Below are positions 52,017 to 60,845 of a stretch of 64,000 bases of DNA, one piece after another. The notes beneath the pieces are model-generated. The model was not told where the DNA came from, searched no databases, and saw nothing but the letters and a program-made list of their open reading frames with translations. How positions within the stretch are numbered: the first letter of the stretch is position 1; the number at the start of each line of letters is the position of its first letter. The position numbers and the translations under genes were made by a program. Source of the DNA: Paenibacillus tuaregi (lineage in GTDB: Bacteria; Bacillota; Bacilli; Paenibacillales; Paenibacillaceae); assembly GCF_900086655.1 (NCBI RefSeq), contig NZ_LT575476.1, forward strand, positions 4,428,934-4,492,933. Direction: 5' to 3'.

Positions 52017-53366
52017 CTACACCACAGCCCAAGTTCTCCCGCCATCCTCCGTCTTAAGCAGCCGGGAATGCAAATTGTCAGCAGAGGCTGCCAATATCCA
52101 GCCATGGATGCTGTCTGTGAACTGCATCGTTCTCAGCTCAGGCATGGATGCCAGCGTATCTGTAAGTACGGAGTTGACCTTAATATTCTGCCAACTTTTA
52201 GCACCATCCGCCGTGTGAAGCAGCTGCGCCCCATTCCAGAACCAGCCCATCTGTGCGGAGACAAAGACCGGGACTCCAGGTCTTTCCGTGCTTGGAATTC
52301 CAGGCTCAAAGGAAATATAGCTCCAGCTCTCTCCGCCATCGGTCGTGCGGAAGCCACCGATATCTATCTTGTTATCCTTATTTACTTGAACCGGCATCCA
52401 GCCAACCTTCCGGTCCTTGCCGAAGAATGAAGGTGCGGACGTAATTTGCGGATTTCCGCCCTCCCAATCCGCGGCCTTGGACAAGTCTACAAGCTTCCAG
52501 GTTACGCCCCCGTCCCGGGTACGTGCCAAGTGCGGCACTCCCTCCCGGGATTGGAGCGGAACCCAGCCATGCTTCCCATCCCGGAACGACACTCCGTATC
52601 CGGTGAAGCCATACTGAGGCAGAAGCCCACGCTTGGCTTCCTCTTCAGCCCCCAGACTTGTGGAGGCATTGTCCATAACCTTAAGCCAGGTGGCTCCTCC
52701 ATCCGTTGTCTTGTAGAACACTTTGCCGGAATGTCCCATGGCGGCATCCGTCTCGGTCAACAGATATCCATGGGTTCCGGAGATAAAAGCTGTCTCACCA
52801 GCCATCATTTCCTTAAGAGCAGCGCCCTTCTTCCATGTGTTTCCCCCGTCGCTTGAATACATTACTCCGCGGAATCCGTTCTTCTCAGAGGAAGGGAACA
52901 GCAGCAGATGCTGCTTATCCGCTGCGACGAAGATATCTCTGTCATTTCCTTCTGCTGAAATGGAGGGAGAGGGGCTGATATCGGTCCAGTTCTTGCCGCC
53001 ATCCTCTGACCGATAGATGCGGAGTGACCCCTTGGAGGCAGAGCCCCAGGCGAAGAGTGTCTTATTGTCAATCAGCTTGAAACCGGCCAGTCGCGCCTGA
53101 ATCTGAGCGCGGGTGGACTTGACATTTTTGGCACCGTCCGTTTTGGCTCCGTCCGTCTTTCCTGCATCCGCTGGTAACTGCGTCTCACCAGAAACCTGTC
53201 CTCCACGTGTCCCATTGTTCTGTGCCGACGTGCTGGAATTGGGTGCTGCCGTCTGCTGCTGCGCCTGCCCCTTGGAATCTGATGCGGATTGACCCGAGCA
53301 CCCGGCAACCGAAACCGTTACAGCTAAAGTCAGCATAATACGAATCCAACTATTATTATTCATCAT
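52017..53366 (-). CDS. BNR/Ycf48-like beta-propeller lipoprotein
   Basis: The 449-residue protein has a lipoprotein signal (ITLAVTVSVAGC-like; lipobox VAGC near residue 23) and a Ser/Thr/Gln-rich linker. It contains at least seven Asp-box (BNR) repeats: SEDGGKNW, SSDGGNTW, TTDGGATW, TRDGGVTW, TTDGGESW, HTADGAKSW and KTEDGGRTW. These build a beta-propeller as in sialidases and the photosystem assembly factor Ycf48, but no sialidase catalytic residues are obvious, so it is likely a binding or assembly factor anchored outside the membrane. CGGAGGATATAAC precedes the ATG. Function unknown. Confidence 0.82.
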   Translation of the reverse strand: MMNNNSWIRIMLTLAVTVSVAGCSGQSASDSKGQAQQQTAAPNSSTSAQNNGTRGGQVSGETQLPADAGKTDGAKTDGAKNVKSTRAQIQARLAGFKLIDNKTLFAWGSASKGSLRIYRSEDGGKNWTDISPSPSISAEGNDRDIFVAADKQHLLLFPSSEKNGFRGVMYSSDGGNTWKKGAALKEMMAGETAFISGTHGYLLTETDAAMGHSGKVFYKTTDGGATWLKVMDNASTSLGAEEEAKRGLLPQYGFTGYGVSFRDGKHGWVPLQSREGVPHLARTRDGGVTWKLVDLSKAADWEGGNPQITSAPSFFGKDRKVGWMPVQVNKDNKIDIGGFRTTDGGESWSYISFEPGIPSTERPGVPVFVSAQMGWFWNGAQLLHTADGAKSWQNIKVNSVLTDTLASMPELRTMQFTDSIHGWILAASADNLHSRLLKTEDGGRTWAVV

Positions 53367-53513
53367 GTTATATCCTCCGTAAGTTTAGAACTATACCTTT
53401 AAATTACCCTCTAAGCGTACAAGGCATAGCGCCTTTAACCGCTTGATTGACCTCATTATATCGGGTGCCCTTCAAGGAATCGTGTCATTTCTGTAAAATA
53501 AGACACCAAAAAA

Positions 53514-53544
53514 GCCTGCCTCTTCCGGTGAGAAGAGATCAGGC
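53514..53544 (-). terminator. Terminator after dnaI
   Basis: On the minus strand an interrupted stem (GCCTG...CTCTTC pairing with GAAGAG...CAGGC) closes a 6-nt loop and is followed by TTTTTT. It lies about 60 nt beyond the dnaI stop. Confidence 0.75.
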
Positions 53545-53602
53545 TCCCTGTCAGCAGCCGCTAATACCGGCTACAAAAATATGACAATAATTAAATATAA
53601 TC

Positions 53603-54559
53603 TTATTTGCGGCTGCCGCGCTTATTCGTCCCGTTAACCGGCACCACATCCACGAACGGGGCAATCCGGTCCATCAGCCGCTGGCCCTTATGCGCTTCTT
53701 CCCCATCCTTGCTGGTGAAGCTTAAATGCTTCTCCAGTGCCTTGAGATCATAATTGGACGTATAAAAGGTCGGCTTGCGGTTCATCCGGTAATTCAAAAT
53801 CGCCCCCATGACATGGTCCCGCACCCATGGGTTCAAGTTCTCAGCCCCAATATCATCAAAGATCAGCAGATCGGCTTCCTTCATGATCTCCACCGTCTCC
53901 TTCAGCTTCTGGCTATCCTGGAGCATGGATTTGAGATCCTCCACAAATTCCGGCATATATACGATGACCCCGGAATAGCCCGCCTTGGCCAGCTCATGAA
54001 GCATGTAGGTCATCAGGAAGGTCTTGCCGGTGCCAAAATGGCCTACCAGATAAAGGCCTTGCACAGCAAGCCCGTTCTCCCGGGTCTCGTTAATATACCG
54101 GAACACCTGAGCTACAGCCGGTGACCGCATGCTGTCCTTGGACATGATCTCAACCATGTCATAACCATCCTGCAGCGCCCGCTCATCCACATAGAAGCTG
54201 CGGATTCGCTTCTTCACCTGAATTTCACGTTCCCGGGCAAGCTGCTTGGGGCAAGGAACCTGGCGGTCATACAGCCGTGGACTTCCCGCAACGTTCTCTA
54301 CGGTTAAGCGGGTGAAGTGACCCTGAAAGTCATTAGGGCACAGGTCAAGCCCCGGACAAGCCTCGCAGTGACGACTGTCCTTCACATATTGATACAGCTT
54401 GCTGACATTCAGCGTGAGCTGCCCGTCACTGATTTCAGGATGGCGGGAACGCAGCTCCTGGATACGCGGATCGTTCAACAAATCCTGCAGAATCTGTTCG
54501 GACCGCTGCCGAAACTGCGGACTTTTCATTTGCTGAAGCATTTCCCCCAAAGACTCCAT
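53603..54559 (-). CDS. dnaI: Primosomal protein / helicase loader DnaI
   Basis: DnaI loads the replicative helicase DnaC (Bacillus naming) onto DNA. In 318 residues the N-terminal third has a zinc-binding cysteine cluster (CEACPGLDLCPN plus a later Cys in QVPCPKQ). The AAA+ domain follows with Walker A GHFGTGKTFL, Walker B DLLIFDDIG and sensor regions FYTSNYDL and QRLMDRI. The gene is directly downstream of dnaB (29 nt), the same partner order as in Bacillus subtilis. Confidence 0.95.
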   Translation of the reverse strand: MESLGEMLQQMKSPQFRQRSEQILQDLLNDPRIQELRSRHPEISDGQLTLNVSKLYQYVKDSRHCEACPGLDLCPNDFQGHFTRLTVENVAGSPRLYDRQVPCPKQLAREREIQVKKRIRSFYVDERALQDGYDMVEIMSKDSMRSPAVAQVFRYINETRENGLAVQGLYLVGHFGTGKTFLMTYMLHELAKAGYSGVIVYMPEFVEDLKSMLQDSQKLKETVEIMKEADLLIFDDIGAENLNPWVRDHVMGAILNYRMNRKPTFYTSNYDLKALEKHLSFTSKDGEEAHKGQRLMDRIAPFVDVVPVNGTNKRGSRK

Positions 54560-54588
54560 GTTCTCACCTTCTTCATTCTATTCCGGGA

Positions 54589-56109
54589 TTAATAACCATT
54601 CTTCTTGTTCGCCTGCATCATTTCAGCCATCTTAATCAGCTCGGCGAACTCTTCTTCCGTTACTGCCGCTTCCGCTTCAGGCAGGGTACTCTGAACAATA
54701 GGAATTTCCGGTTTCAGCTTGGCATTCCGGCTGTAAGATCTTGGGCGCACGCCTGACGCAGAGGCCGCAGACTCGTTCTTCACTTTAACCTTTGCCTGCT
54801 CCCGGATATATTGAACTGCCTTCTCATATGTATCCACCTGCTTCATCAACATATTAGAGGCAATAGCATTGACAAAATTACGGTTGATCCGCTGCTCACC
54901 ACCCGTAGTGAGAAGATTCATAAGATAGTGAATGAGCACATTAATGACTTCGCTTGGCAGTTTGTAATTCAAATCGATATTCTCGAAGATATCAAGCAGA
55001 TTGTCAGGGACTGAACCCGGGAAGAACGTCTTAAGCAGCCTGGTATAAGGCTCATTTCTCAGCATCATATTGTATTGATGAATGTCACACTTGGCGAGGA
55101 ACTGCGGAGGCACTTCAACGTAGTACTCCATCTGAACCGCATGTTCAAGCGGAGGCTCTGCCGCTGCGGCAGAATCATGCTGCCTAAGTGAGATCACTTT
55201 GCCACCCTGAAGCTGACGCTCTTCCTTGCGCTTCTTCACCTGGCGGAAGGACAGGCTTGCCGCGTGCTCCAACTGCTCCTGCACGACAGTTCCATCCGGA
55301 CCGAATACACCGTCTTCATCTAGGAGCCGGCACAGATCCTGAACGGAAAGCTCGTATTTATGGGCAATATAGTTAATGGTACCCAGCTGCTCGACATTAT
55401 AGCGCAGGGCTTCTACATAAGCCCGGTTAGCTGAATCTCTAGGGAATCGGAGAATAATGTCCGCATAATTGAAGCTGTCTGTTTCGGCCAGCCGGATTCC
55501 AGGTTGTCTGGATATGGAGACCTCCGCAATAGCCTGCTCCAGCTCATAGTCAATCGAATGGGCATTTAACTCGAATATTTCGTAAAAAGGCACCGAGATG
55601 TTCTCTTTGTTCATCGAACGTCCGGCAAGTTCATTGTGTTCACGGCTCCACAGCTGTTCCTGAAGGGACAGCACGGCAAATTTGCCGATCTTGTCACGAA
55701 GCAGCAGGGTCAGATGCTGGGTCTTGAAGAACTCGGCAGGAGACAATGGGGCCTCCAGTTCATACTCATACAGATAGTCATCATTCTCAGGGAGATAAAT
55801 CCGGCTCGTCTGCAGAAGTCCCACAGCTTCAAGCTTTGAGGCCATTTCGATCAGCAGCTTACGCCCCTTTTCGCTGGGTTCGAGGCCCAGGGTAAGGAAC
55901 AAGCGGCGCTGCTGCTCTACAGGGGAATACCCGACTTTCTCAAGCGGCACCTGTTGGCAGAGCAGCTGATAAAGAGAGACCGCCAGCGCGCCCACCATAG
56001 GCTGATAGACCTGGCTTAACATCACTCCGTCCACGGTGCCAAGACCGAAGTCGCGATATACGCAGTAGGAGTGATTCTCTGAGAAATGATGCAGGTTCGT
56101 AATGCGCAC
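54589..56109 (-). CDS. dnaB: Replication initiation/membrane attachment protein DnaB
   Basis: This is the Bacillus-type DnaB co-loader of the helicase, not the E. coli helicase of that name. The 506-residue protein has two DnaB/DnaD-like (DDBH) regions, with PVEQQRRLFLTLGL early and PSEVINVLIHYLMNLLTTGG near residue 390, followed by a basic Lys/Arg-rich stretch and an acidic end (EEEFAELIKMAEMMQ). It acts with DnaD and DnaI at the origin or in replication restart. dnaB-dnaI adjacency supports it. Confidence 0.93.
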   Translation of the reverse strand: MRITNLHHFSENHSYCVYRDFGLGTVDGVMLSQVYQPMVGALAVSLYQLLCQQVPLEKVGYSPVEQQRRLFLTLGLEPSEKGRKLLIEMASKLEAVGLLQTSRIYLPENDDYLYEYELEAPLSPAEFFKTQHLTLLLRDKIGKFAVLSLQEQLWSREHNELAGRSMNKENISVPFYEIFELNAHSIDYELEQAIAEVSISRQPGIRLAETDSFNYADIILRFPRDSANRAYVEALRYNVEQLGTINYIAHKYELSVQDLCRLLDEDGVFGPDGTVVQEQLEHAASLSFRQVKKRKEERQLQGGKVISLRQHDSAAAAEPPLEHAVQMEYYVEVPPQFLAKCDIHQYNMMLRNEPYTRLLKTFFPGSVPDNLLDIFENIDLNYKLPSEVINVLIHYLMNLLTTGGEQRINRNFVNAIASNMLMKQVDTYEKAVQYIREQAKVKVKNESAASASGVRPRSYSRNAKLKPEIPIVQSTLPEAEAAVTEEEFAELIKMAEMMQANKKNGY

Positions 56110-56254
56110 GTACTATCGCTCCTTTCATGGCAAAATGTAGACTTCATCTATTCTATCATAAATCCCTCCGGCCGGAATCGTTAAAAGATTACAAAATTCG
56201 CCGAAATTGGCTGCTTAATAAAGCGTGAGAAATTCTTCCTCACTCTATTGGCTT

Positions 56255-57457
56255 TTATTCGGACTTGTGGAATAAACGGTAGGTTTCCTCTATGAAATTC
56301 TTCGAATAATTAAGAGGGAAATTGCGTACCCGTTCATAAGCTCTGGCAGACAGCTTAGCAGCTTCAGACAGAAGGCCGCGCTTCGCAGAAAGCCGGGCCA
56401 TGTAAGCATCGGCCGCATACAGGTTGGACCGATCCAGCGGGTGATAGGCTGTCTCAGGGATAACCACCCGTCCAAAGGCGTCCCAGGCTTCCTCATCATG
56501 ACCGGTATTATAGTAGTAAATCCCAAGCTCCATCCAGTAATTGGCGCTTTTCTTCTGCTGAAGACCAGCAACCTTCTCGATAAGCTCCAAGGCCTGTGCA
56601 TAACGGCCTTCCCGGTTATGAATCCGTGCTTCACTCATCTCAATGTAAGCTAGCGTTACCTTGTTGTCTGTGGCCTCCGCGTAGAGCTTCGCTTTCCTTC
56701 TATATTCGTTCGATTTCTCCTTATCGCCGCTCTCATAATAGTTATTGCCCAGCATTCGCAGGAAGTGCTCCGTCAAATAGTACACTTCCTGCTCTTTGGA
56801 CAGGGTAAGAGCTGCCAGCATCACGTCCCTGCTCTCCTCGTTCATACCCAGTGCGGACAAAGAGACTGCTTCGGCGTAATACAGCTCAAGCTCGAACAAC
56901 GTATCCTTTCCAATCTTCTTCTGTTCATATTCGCGCCGCACTTCCCGGATCAAATCCAGAGAAGAGCCATATTTACCGTGGGAGAACAGATGCGCATAGT
57001 TCATATATTTTACTTTGGCACTTTCAACAAACAGCCCAAAGCGTTCATAGATGTCCACGGCCTTCCTGATCGCCTCTTCCCCGCCACTATGAACTGTATG
57101 AAAACAGGCCTCTGCATAATACTCCATCATGCGGGCCACATCCAAAGTCATAGGCAGTTTGCCTTCAAGAAGGGGCTGCACCTTCCGGACAATCTCGGCG
57201 TATTCCTTATGTTTCATATCCGTCTCCAGCTCACGGACAAGCTCCGAAATCCCCTGCCCGTCATCTTCGCCAAGGAAATACCCCGCATCCTGGCCTAGCT
57301 GCTCGGCTAAATAGCGGAGCGTCCGCATGGACGGCATCGCCTTGCCGTTCTCAATTTGGCTCAGCATGCTCTTGGTCATATGCTCTCCCGCCAGTTCGGT
57401 CTGGGTCATGCCGAGCTGCTTGCGCAGGTGCTTGATACGTTCTCCAATTTTAGTCAT
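56255..57457 (-). CDS. HTH-TPR transcriptional regulator
   Basis: This 400-residue regulator has an N-terminal XRE helix-turn-helix (LGMTQTELAGEHMTKSMLSQ) followed by helical repeats (TPR-like) over the remaining ~300 residues (HNREGRYAQALELIEKVAGL). This layout is found in Rgg/PlcR-type regulators that bind peptides. I use ATG 57457, 9 nt after AGGATGAGG; two in-frame ATGs lie just upstream. The divergent gene encodes an MFS exporter, and two 17-bp near-palindromes flank its promoter, so regulation of that exporter is likely. Confidence 0.87.
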   Translation of the reverse strand: MTKIGERIKHLRKQLGMTQTELAGEHMTKSMLSQIENGKAMPSMRTLRYLAEQLGQDAGYFLGEDDGQGISELVRELETDMKHKEYAEIVRKVQPLLEGKLPMTLDVARMMEYYAEACFHTVHSGGEEAIRKAVDIYERFGLFVESAKVKYMNYAHLFSHGKYGSSLDLIREVRREYEQKKIGKDTLFELELYYAEAVSLSALGMNEESRDVMLAALTLSKEQEVYYLTEHFLRMLGNNYYESGDKEKSNEYRRKAKLYAEATDNKVTLAYIEMSEARIHNREGRYAQALELIEKVAGLQQKKSANYWMELGIYYYNTGHDEEAWDAFGRVVIPETAYHPLDRSNLYAADAYMARLSAKRGLLSEAAKLSARAYERVRNFPLNYSKNFIEETYRLFHKSE

Positions 57458-57538
57458 GCCGTTCATCCTCATCCTGATTTATAAATCCAAGTATATCTTA
57501 ACCGGACAGGAAGGAAAAGAGACGACCTCAAAATAAAA

Positions 57539-57610
57539 GTTAAATAATATTTAACTAAGCTATTGCAAGCAGGAAATTTATTGCATATACTAAGTTTAAT
57601 TTTATTTAAC
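57539..57610. promoter_or_regulatory. MFS promoter flanked by two related 17-bp operators
   Basis: TTGCAA (57563-57568) and TATACT (57586-57591) with 17-bp spacing form the plus-strand promoter. GTTAAATAATATTTAAC (57539-57555) is a perfect palindrome just upstream of the -35. GTTTAATTTTATTTAAC (57594-57610) matches it at 14 of 17 positions and overlaps the expected transcription start. The pair is well placed for the divergent HTH-TPR regulator. Confidence 0.65.
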
Positions 57611-57633
57611 TTTCAAGATGAGGTGAATAGTTC

Positions 57634-58986
57634 ATGGATCAGACTTCCAAAGTGCCGCGGGAGGATATTCGCAACATAACTCTCATGTTCTCAGGCAAGC
57701 TCTTCTCCCTTCTGGGCGCAAGCATGTATACGTTTATATGTGGATTGTATATTTTGAAGCTAACGGGTTCAGGCAGCCAATTCGCCATTACCCTGATCTG
57801 CGGCATGCTGCCGCGTATTATTCTCGGGCCTGTCGCTGGAGTTCTGGCTGACCGGCTTAACCGCCGCAGGTTAATTATCGGCTCGGATCTGGCTAGTGTT
57901 GCCGTCATGCTGCTGGGATTCTTCGCCGTAGCGGTCAACGGCCCGTCTGTGCCCTGGATTTACGCAACGCTGATCCTGTTGTCCGTATGCTCAAGCTTCT
58001 ACAGCATTACCATCTCCTCTTCGCTGCTTATGCTGGTGGAAGAACGAAGCATACAGAAGGCCGGCTCCATGAACCAGATGGCCACCTCCATCGGGAATAT
58101 CCTCGGACCGGTTTGCGGAGGTTTCCTCTTCGCATTTGTCTCCTTGGATACCTTCATGCTGATGAATACCGCGGGCTTATTCATTTCATCCTGCATGGGC
58201 TATGCCCTCAGGTTCCGCTCCGGCTCTCAAGCCGGCGGAGCCTCCGCACAACCAACAGATGACGCAAGACCTTCGGGTTCTCTGGCATCCCAATTGGTTG
58301 GAAGCCTGGCTGGAGGCTTCGGCTATGTCAGAAAGCACGGATTCCTATGGTCGCTTCTGCTCATCTGCTTCTGGGTCAACTTCTTTGCCAGTGCAATTGG
58401 TGTAACGCTTCCCTACATTATGGTGCATTCCCTTGGTATGGAATCCAGGGAATATGGCGTTGTCGATGCCTCATTTGCGGCAGGCATGCTGGTCATGGCA
58501 GCCATCCTGTCCGTCCGCAAGAATACGGCCAATCCACTGTCTCCTCTGCTAAGAGGACTGATCCTGCTGTCGGTGCTCATCGCCGCCATGTCACTGCCCT
58601 ATCTGCCTTACTTCGGCAAGAGTCTGGCCTATTTCTATTACATTGGTCTCATGATGCTTATCGGTGTAGTCATTATTTATATCAACATCCCTCTTCAGGT
58701 GTTGTTCCAGACCACTATTGCCCCGGAGTACCGGGGACGTGTATTTGGCATTATTGAGACGATGGCGGGCGCCATTGCTCCGCTCGGAACCATTTTATAT
58801 GGCGTGCTGCTGGACTGGATTCCCGCATACTACCTTCCGGCAGTCTCAGGAATCTCCCTGCTTGCCGTTACCTTGATCGGCAGCCGGAGCTTGCGGCTGG
58901 AATACAACACCTCCAGGGGGAAGCTTGCCACAGGCGCATTGAAGCCGGCTGCCGGATCATCCATACAGCCTGGAGGCTCTGTGTAA
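57634..58986 (+). CDS. MFS transporter (macrolide/drug-efflux type)
   Basis: This 450-residue permease has about 12 transmembrane segments. Loop 2-3 carries the MFS-type motif GVLADRLNRRRLIIGSD. The organisation resembles MFS_3/TetA-Mef-like exporters that remove drugs or signals. A polar segment rich in Gly, Ser and Ala between TM6 and TM7 is the usual central loop. A promoter with two operator candidates lies 24-95 nt upstream and the gene is probably controlled by the divergent HTH-TPR protein. The substrate is unknown. Confidence 0.87.
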   Translation: MDQTSKVPREDIRNITLMFSGKLFSLLGASMYTFICGLYILKLTGSGSQFAITLICGMLPRIILGPVAGVLADRLNRRRLIIGSDLASVAVMLLGFFAVAVNGPSVPWIYATLILLSVCSSFYSITISSSLLMLVEERSIQKAGSMNQMATSIGNILGPVCGGFLFAFVSLDTFMLMNTAGLFISSCMGYALRFRSGSQAGGASAQPTDDARPSGSLASQLVGSLAGGFGYVRKHGFLWSLLLICFWVNFFASAIGVTLPYIMVHSLGMESREYGVVDASFAAGMLVMAAILSVRKNTANPLSPLLRGLILLSVLIAAMSLPYLPYFGKSLAYFYYIGLMMLIGVVIIYINIPLQVLFQTTIAPEYRGRVFGIIETMAGAIAPLGTILYGVLLDWIPAYYLPAVSGISLLAVTLIGSRSLRLEYNTSRGKLATGALKPAAGSSIQPGGSV

Positions 58987-58999
58987 CAGGGAGCAGAAA

Positions 59000-59049
59000 A
59001 AGAACCTTCTATACCAATAAGCTATATAAGCTTATCGCATGGAAGGTTC
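59000..59049 (+). terminator. Terminator after the MFS gene
   Basis: AGAACCTTC pairs with GAAGGTTCT, and an inner AATAAGC / GCTTATC-like helix strengthens it. AATCCTTTTT follows on the plus strand. It lies 14 nt past the stop. Confidence 0.8.
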
Positions 59050-59120
59050 TAATCCTTTTTGGCTACCTTATATTTATTCTTATCTTTTCAGCCTGCCGTT
59101 TCATCCTCCGATAAGAATAC

Positions 59121-59156
59121 AAAGAAGGAGCCGTCCCAGAAGACGGCCCCTTCTTT
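59121..59156. terminator. Terminator between MFS gene and yuiB
   Basis: AAAGAAGGAGCCGTC and GACGGCCCCTTCTTT pair with one mismatch over a 6-nt loop. It has TTTTTG on the plus strand and TTTGTATTC on the minus strand, so it can also end yuiB. Gap 58987-59201 contains just this and the MFS terminator. Confidence 0.8.
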
Positions 59157-59201
59157 TTGTTTGGAGTTCGATTTGTGTTCGAAACTCTTGTTAACATAGA
59201 G

Positions 59202-59501
59202 TTAGAACATTTTGTAACCGCCCAAACGAAGCTTCTGAATGGTCCAACCGCTTAATATGGCTCCAGCAAGCCCCGCTACAGCGGTCAAATAATCAACCAG
59301 ATGGAATGACTGCAAATAAACGCCCAGACTCTGGGTATGATCCCATAGTGAATACACCACGATAGGTAAAATCACGATGATAAAGATGTAACTTGGAAAC
59401 CAGGTTGTCTTCATCAGCATATTTAAAATAAATCCGATCCCGAACATCATCACAAAAAACAGAACCATCAGTATAAATACAACAATAAACCCAAGACCCA
59501 T
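59202..59501 (-). CDS. yuiB: YuiB-like small membrane protein
   Basis: The 99-residue protein has three hydrophobic segments (FIVVFILMVLFFVMMFGIGF, IFIIVILPIVVYSLW, and YLTAVAGLAGAILSGW). The motif FFVMMFGIGFILNMLMKTTW is characteristic of YuiB, an uncharacterised protein encoded with yumB/yumC in Bacillus, matching the yumB and yumC genes 1.3-3 kb away here. I use ATG 59501; GGGGAG lies 13 nt upstream, longer than ideal, and an in-frame GTG at 59531 is the alternative. Confidence 0.75.
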   Translation of the reverse strand: MGLGFIVVFILMVLFFVMMFGIGFILNMLMKTTWFPSYIFIIVILPIVVYSLWDHTQSLGVYLQSFHLVDYLTAVAGLAGAILSGWTIQKLRLGGYKMF

Positions 59502-59661
59502 GACTCTATCTTTGCTCCCCTCTATCAACACTGCTTAATGCCAGTTTACTAAAAAAAGGCGGGGTAGGCAATGAAGTTTATGAACACTTCATGAAGCCAT
59601 TTGCCCGCCCTGCTTCTCTAGGCTACAATGAACAATAGAGCTTAATTATAGGAGTGATAAA

Positions 59662-60408
59662 ATGAACGAAGCAGCTTTAACATTAGAAGGATGGTATGCG
59701 CTTCATGATTTCCGTTCTATAGATTGGACAGCCTGGAAAGCGGCCGACGATGAAGAGCGCGCCGTAGCACTGGATGAGCTGAGTGTATTTCTACAAGAGT
59801 GGAAAGGAACTGAAGAAGCCGGCACAGGAAGCACAGCCGCATATTCCATTGTTGGACAGAAAGCAGATTTCGTCATTATGTACCTTCGTGAAACGCTCGA
59901 TGAGCTGGGTCAGATCGAAGCGGCTTTTAATAAGACGGCTTTTGCGGAGTATACCACCAAGGCCTATTCTTATGTCAGTGTGGTGGAGCTTAGCAACTAC
60001 TTGGCATCCGGTGACGGTGATCCGAAGCAGAAACCGGAAATTATTGCACGGCTTCAACCGGCTCTGCCGAAGTCAAAGCATATCTGCTTCTATCCGATGA
60101 ACAAGAAGCGGGAGCTGTCCGACAACTGGTACATGCTCTCGATGGAGGAGCGCCGGGCTATGATGCGCAGCCACGGTCTAATTGGCCGCAGCTACGCGGG
60201 CAAGGTTAAACAGATTATTACCGGCTCCGTAGGCTTCGATGACTGGGAATGGGGCGTAACCTTGTTCGCCGACGATCCGCTTCAGTTCAAGAAGCTGGTC
60301 TATGAAATGCGTTTTGATGAAGTCAGCGCACGCTTCGGTGAATTCGGCAGCTTCTATGTCGGCAACCTTCTGACCGAAGAGCTGTTTGCCGAAATGCTCA
60401 AATTATAA
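59662..60408 (+). CDS. chdC: Coproheme decarboxylase (HemQ)
   Basis: ChdC completes the coproporphyrin-dependent haem pathway by peroxide-driven decarboxylation of coproheme. The 248-residue protein has the catalytic tyrosine at residue 144 in CFYPMNKKR and the proximal haem histidine at 171 in [11 protein letters not shown], equivalent to Tyr145 and His172 of Geobacillus. Chlorite dismutase-like fold on both halves. AGGAGTGATAAA precedes the ATG. It stands alone between terminators and directly precedes the second MITE-like repeat. Confidence 0.97.
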   Translation: MNEAALTLEGWYALHDFRSIDWTAWKAADDEERAVALDELSVFLQEWKGTEEAGTGSTAAYSIVGQKADFVIMYLRETLDELGQIEAAFNKTAFAEYTTKAYSYVSVVELSNYLASGDGDPKQKPEIIARLQPALPKSKHICFYPMNKKRELSDNWYMLSMEERRAMMRSHGLIGRSYAGKVKQIITGSVGFDDWEWGVTLFADDPLQFKKLVYEMRFDEVSARFGEFGSFYVGNLLTEELFAEMLKL

Positions 60409-60411
60409 TTT

Positions 60412-60494
60412 TATATAAAATGAACTTATGCCGGTTACCCTTATGGGACGCTGCGATGCCGAGATCGGTTATTTTTTAAAGTTCGTTTTAGATA
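60412..60494. repeat. MITE-like element, copy 2 (83 bp)
   Basis: The left end TATATAAAATGAACTT (60412-60427) is identical to copy 1. The right end AAGTTCGTTTTAGATA (60479-60494) differs from the expected inverted repeat at two positions. Internal words shared with copy 1 at 20775-20891 include GGTTACCCTT and GATGCCGAG, but about 34 bp of the middle are missing. It begins 3 nt after the chdC stop, so it inserted in the 3' flank without harming the gene. Confidence 0.75.
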
Positions 60495-60521
60495 GAGCCC
60501 CTTTAGAGCAGGCGCTTATGC

Positions 60522-60570
60522 AAACAAGGGTGCCGCCCGGCAGTTACACAGCCGGGCGGCACCCTTGTTT
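60522..60570. terminator. 20-bp perfect-stem bidirectional terminator
   Basis: AAACAAGGGTGCCGCCCGGC pairs exactly with its complement at 60551-60570 over a 9-nt loop. It separates the convergent chdC and the small-ORF/yumB unit and is very GC-rich. T runs flank both ends. Confidence 0.88.
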
Positions 60571-60589
60571 AATTTACAAAAATGAACTG

Positions 60590-60844
60590 TCAATCCTCGT
60601 CTTCCTGCTGCAGCCGCTTGATCGATTCCAAGAACTCCGCTGTTGCCCGGTCACGGTCACGGCTCTTCTCCTTCAGCCGCTCGATTGCCGGAAGAATCAG
60701 AATATCAATTTCCTTCTGCACATGATAAGACAAATCATATCGTTGCTGGCTCTCCAGGAACGAGCCCACTTCAATCAGTCCGTTATAGCGGTCAAGCTCA
60801 TCCCGGGTAAGCAGCCCGCGTACCTGCACACTGCAGTGCCTCAT
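60590..60844 (-). CDS. Small charged protein coupled to yumB
   Basis: The 84-residue product is highly charged, with an N-terminal CSVQVRGLL and a long helical, Arg/Asp/Glu-rich C-terminal half that ends QQEDED. No membrane segment is seen. It begins 1 nt after the yumB stop, so translation is probably coupled, and it ends near the perfect-stem terminator. I do not recognise the family. A role connected with YumB, such as stabilising or regulating it, is only suggested by position. Confidence 0.6.
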   Translation of the reverse strand: MRHCSVQVRGLLTRDELDRYNGLIEVGSFLESQQRYDLSYHVQKEIDILILPAIERLKEKSRDRDRATAEFLESIKRLQQEDED

Positions 60845-60845
60845 C

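Noticed and set aside
52017..53366. BNR-repeat lipoprotein as a sialidase
   Set aside because: Asp-boxes are present but the catalytic Arg triad and Tyr/Glu pattern of sialidases are not evident; Ycf48-like propellers share the repeats.
60522..60570. 20-bp perfect inverted repeat considered as an IS end or attachment site
   Set aside because: It sits between convergent genes with A/T tracts on both sides, which fits a bidirectional terminator; no transposase or target duplication is seen.
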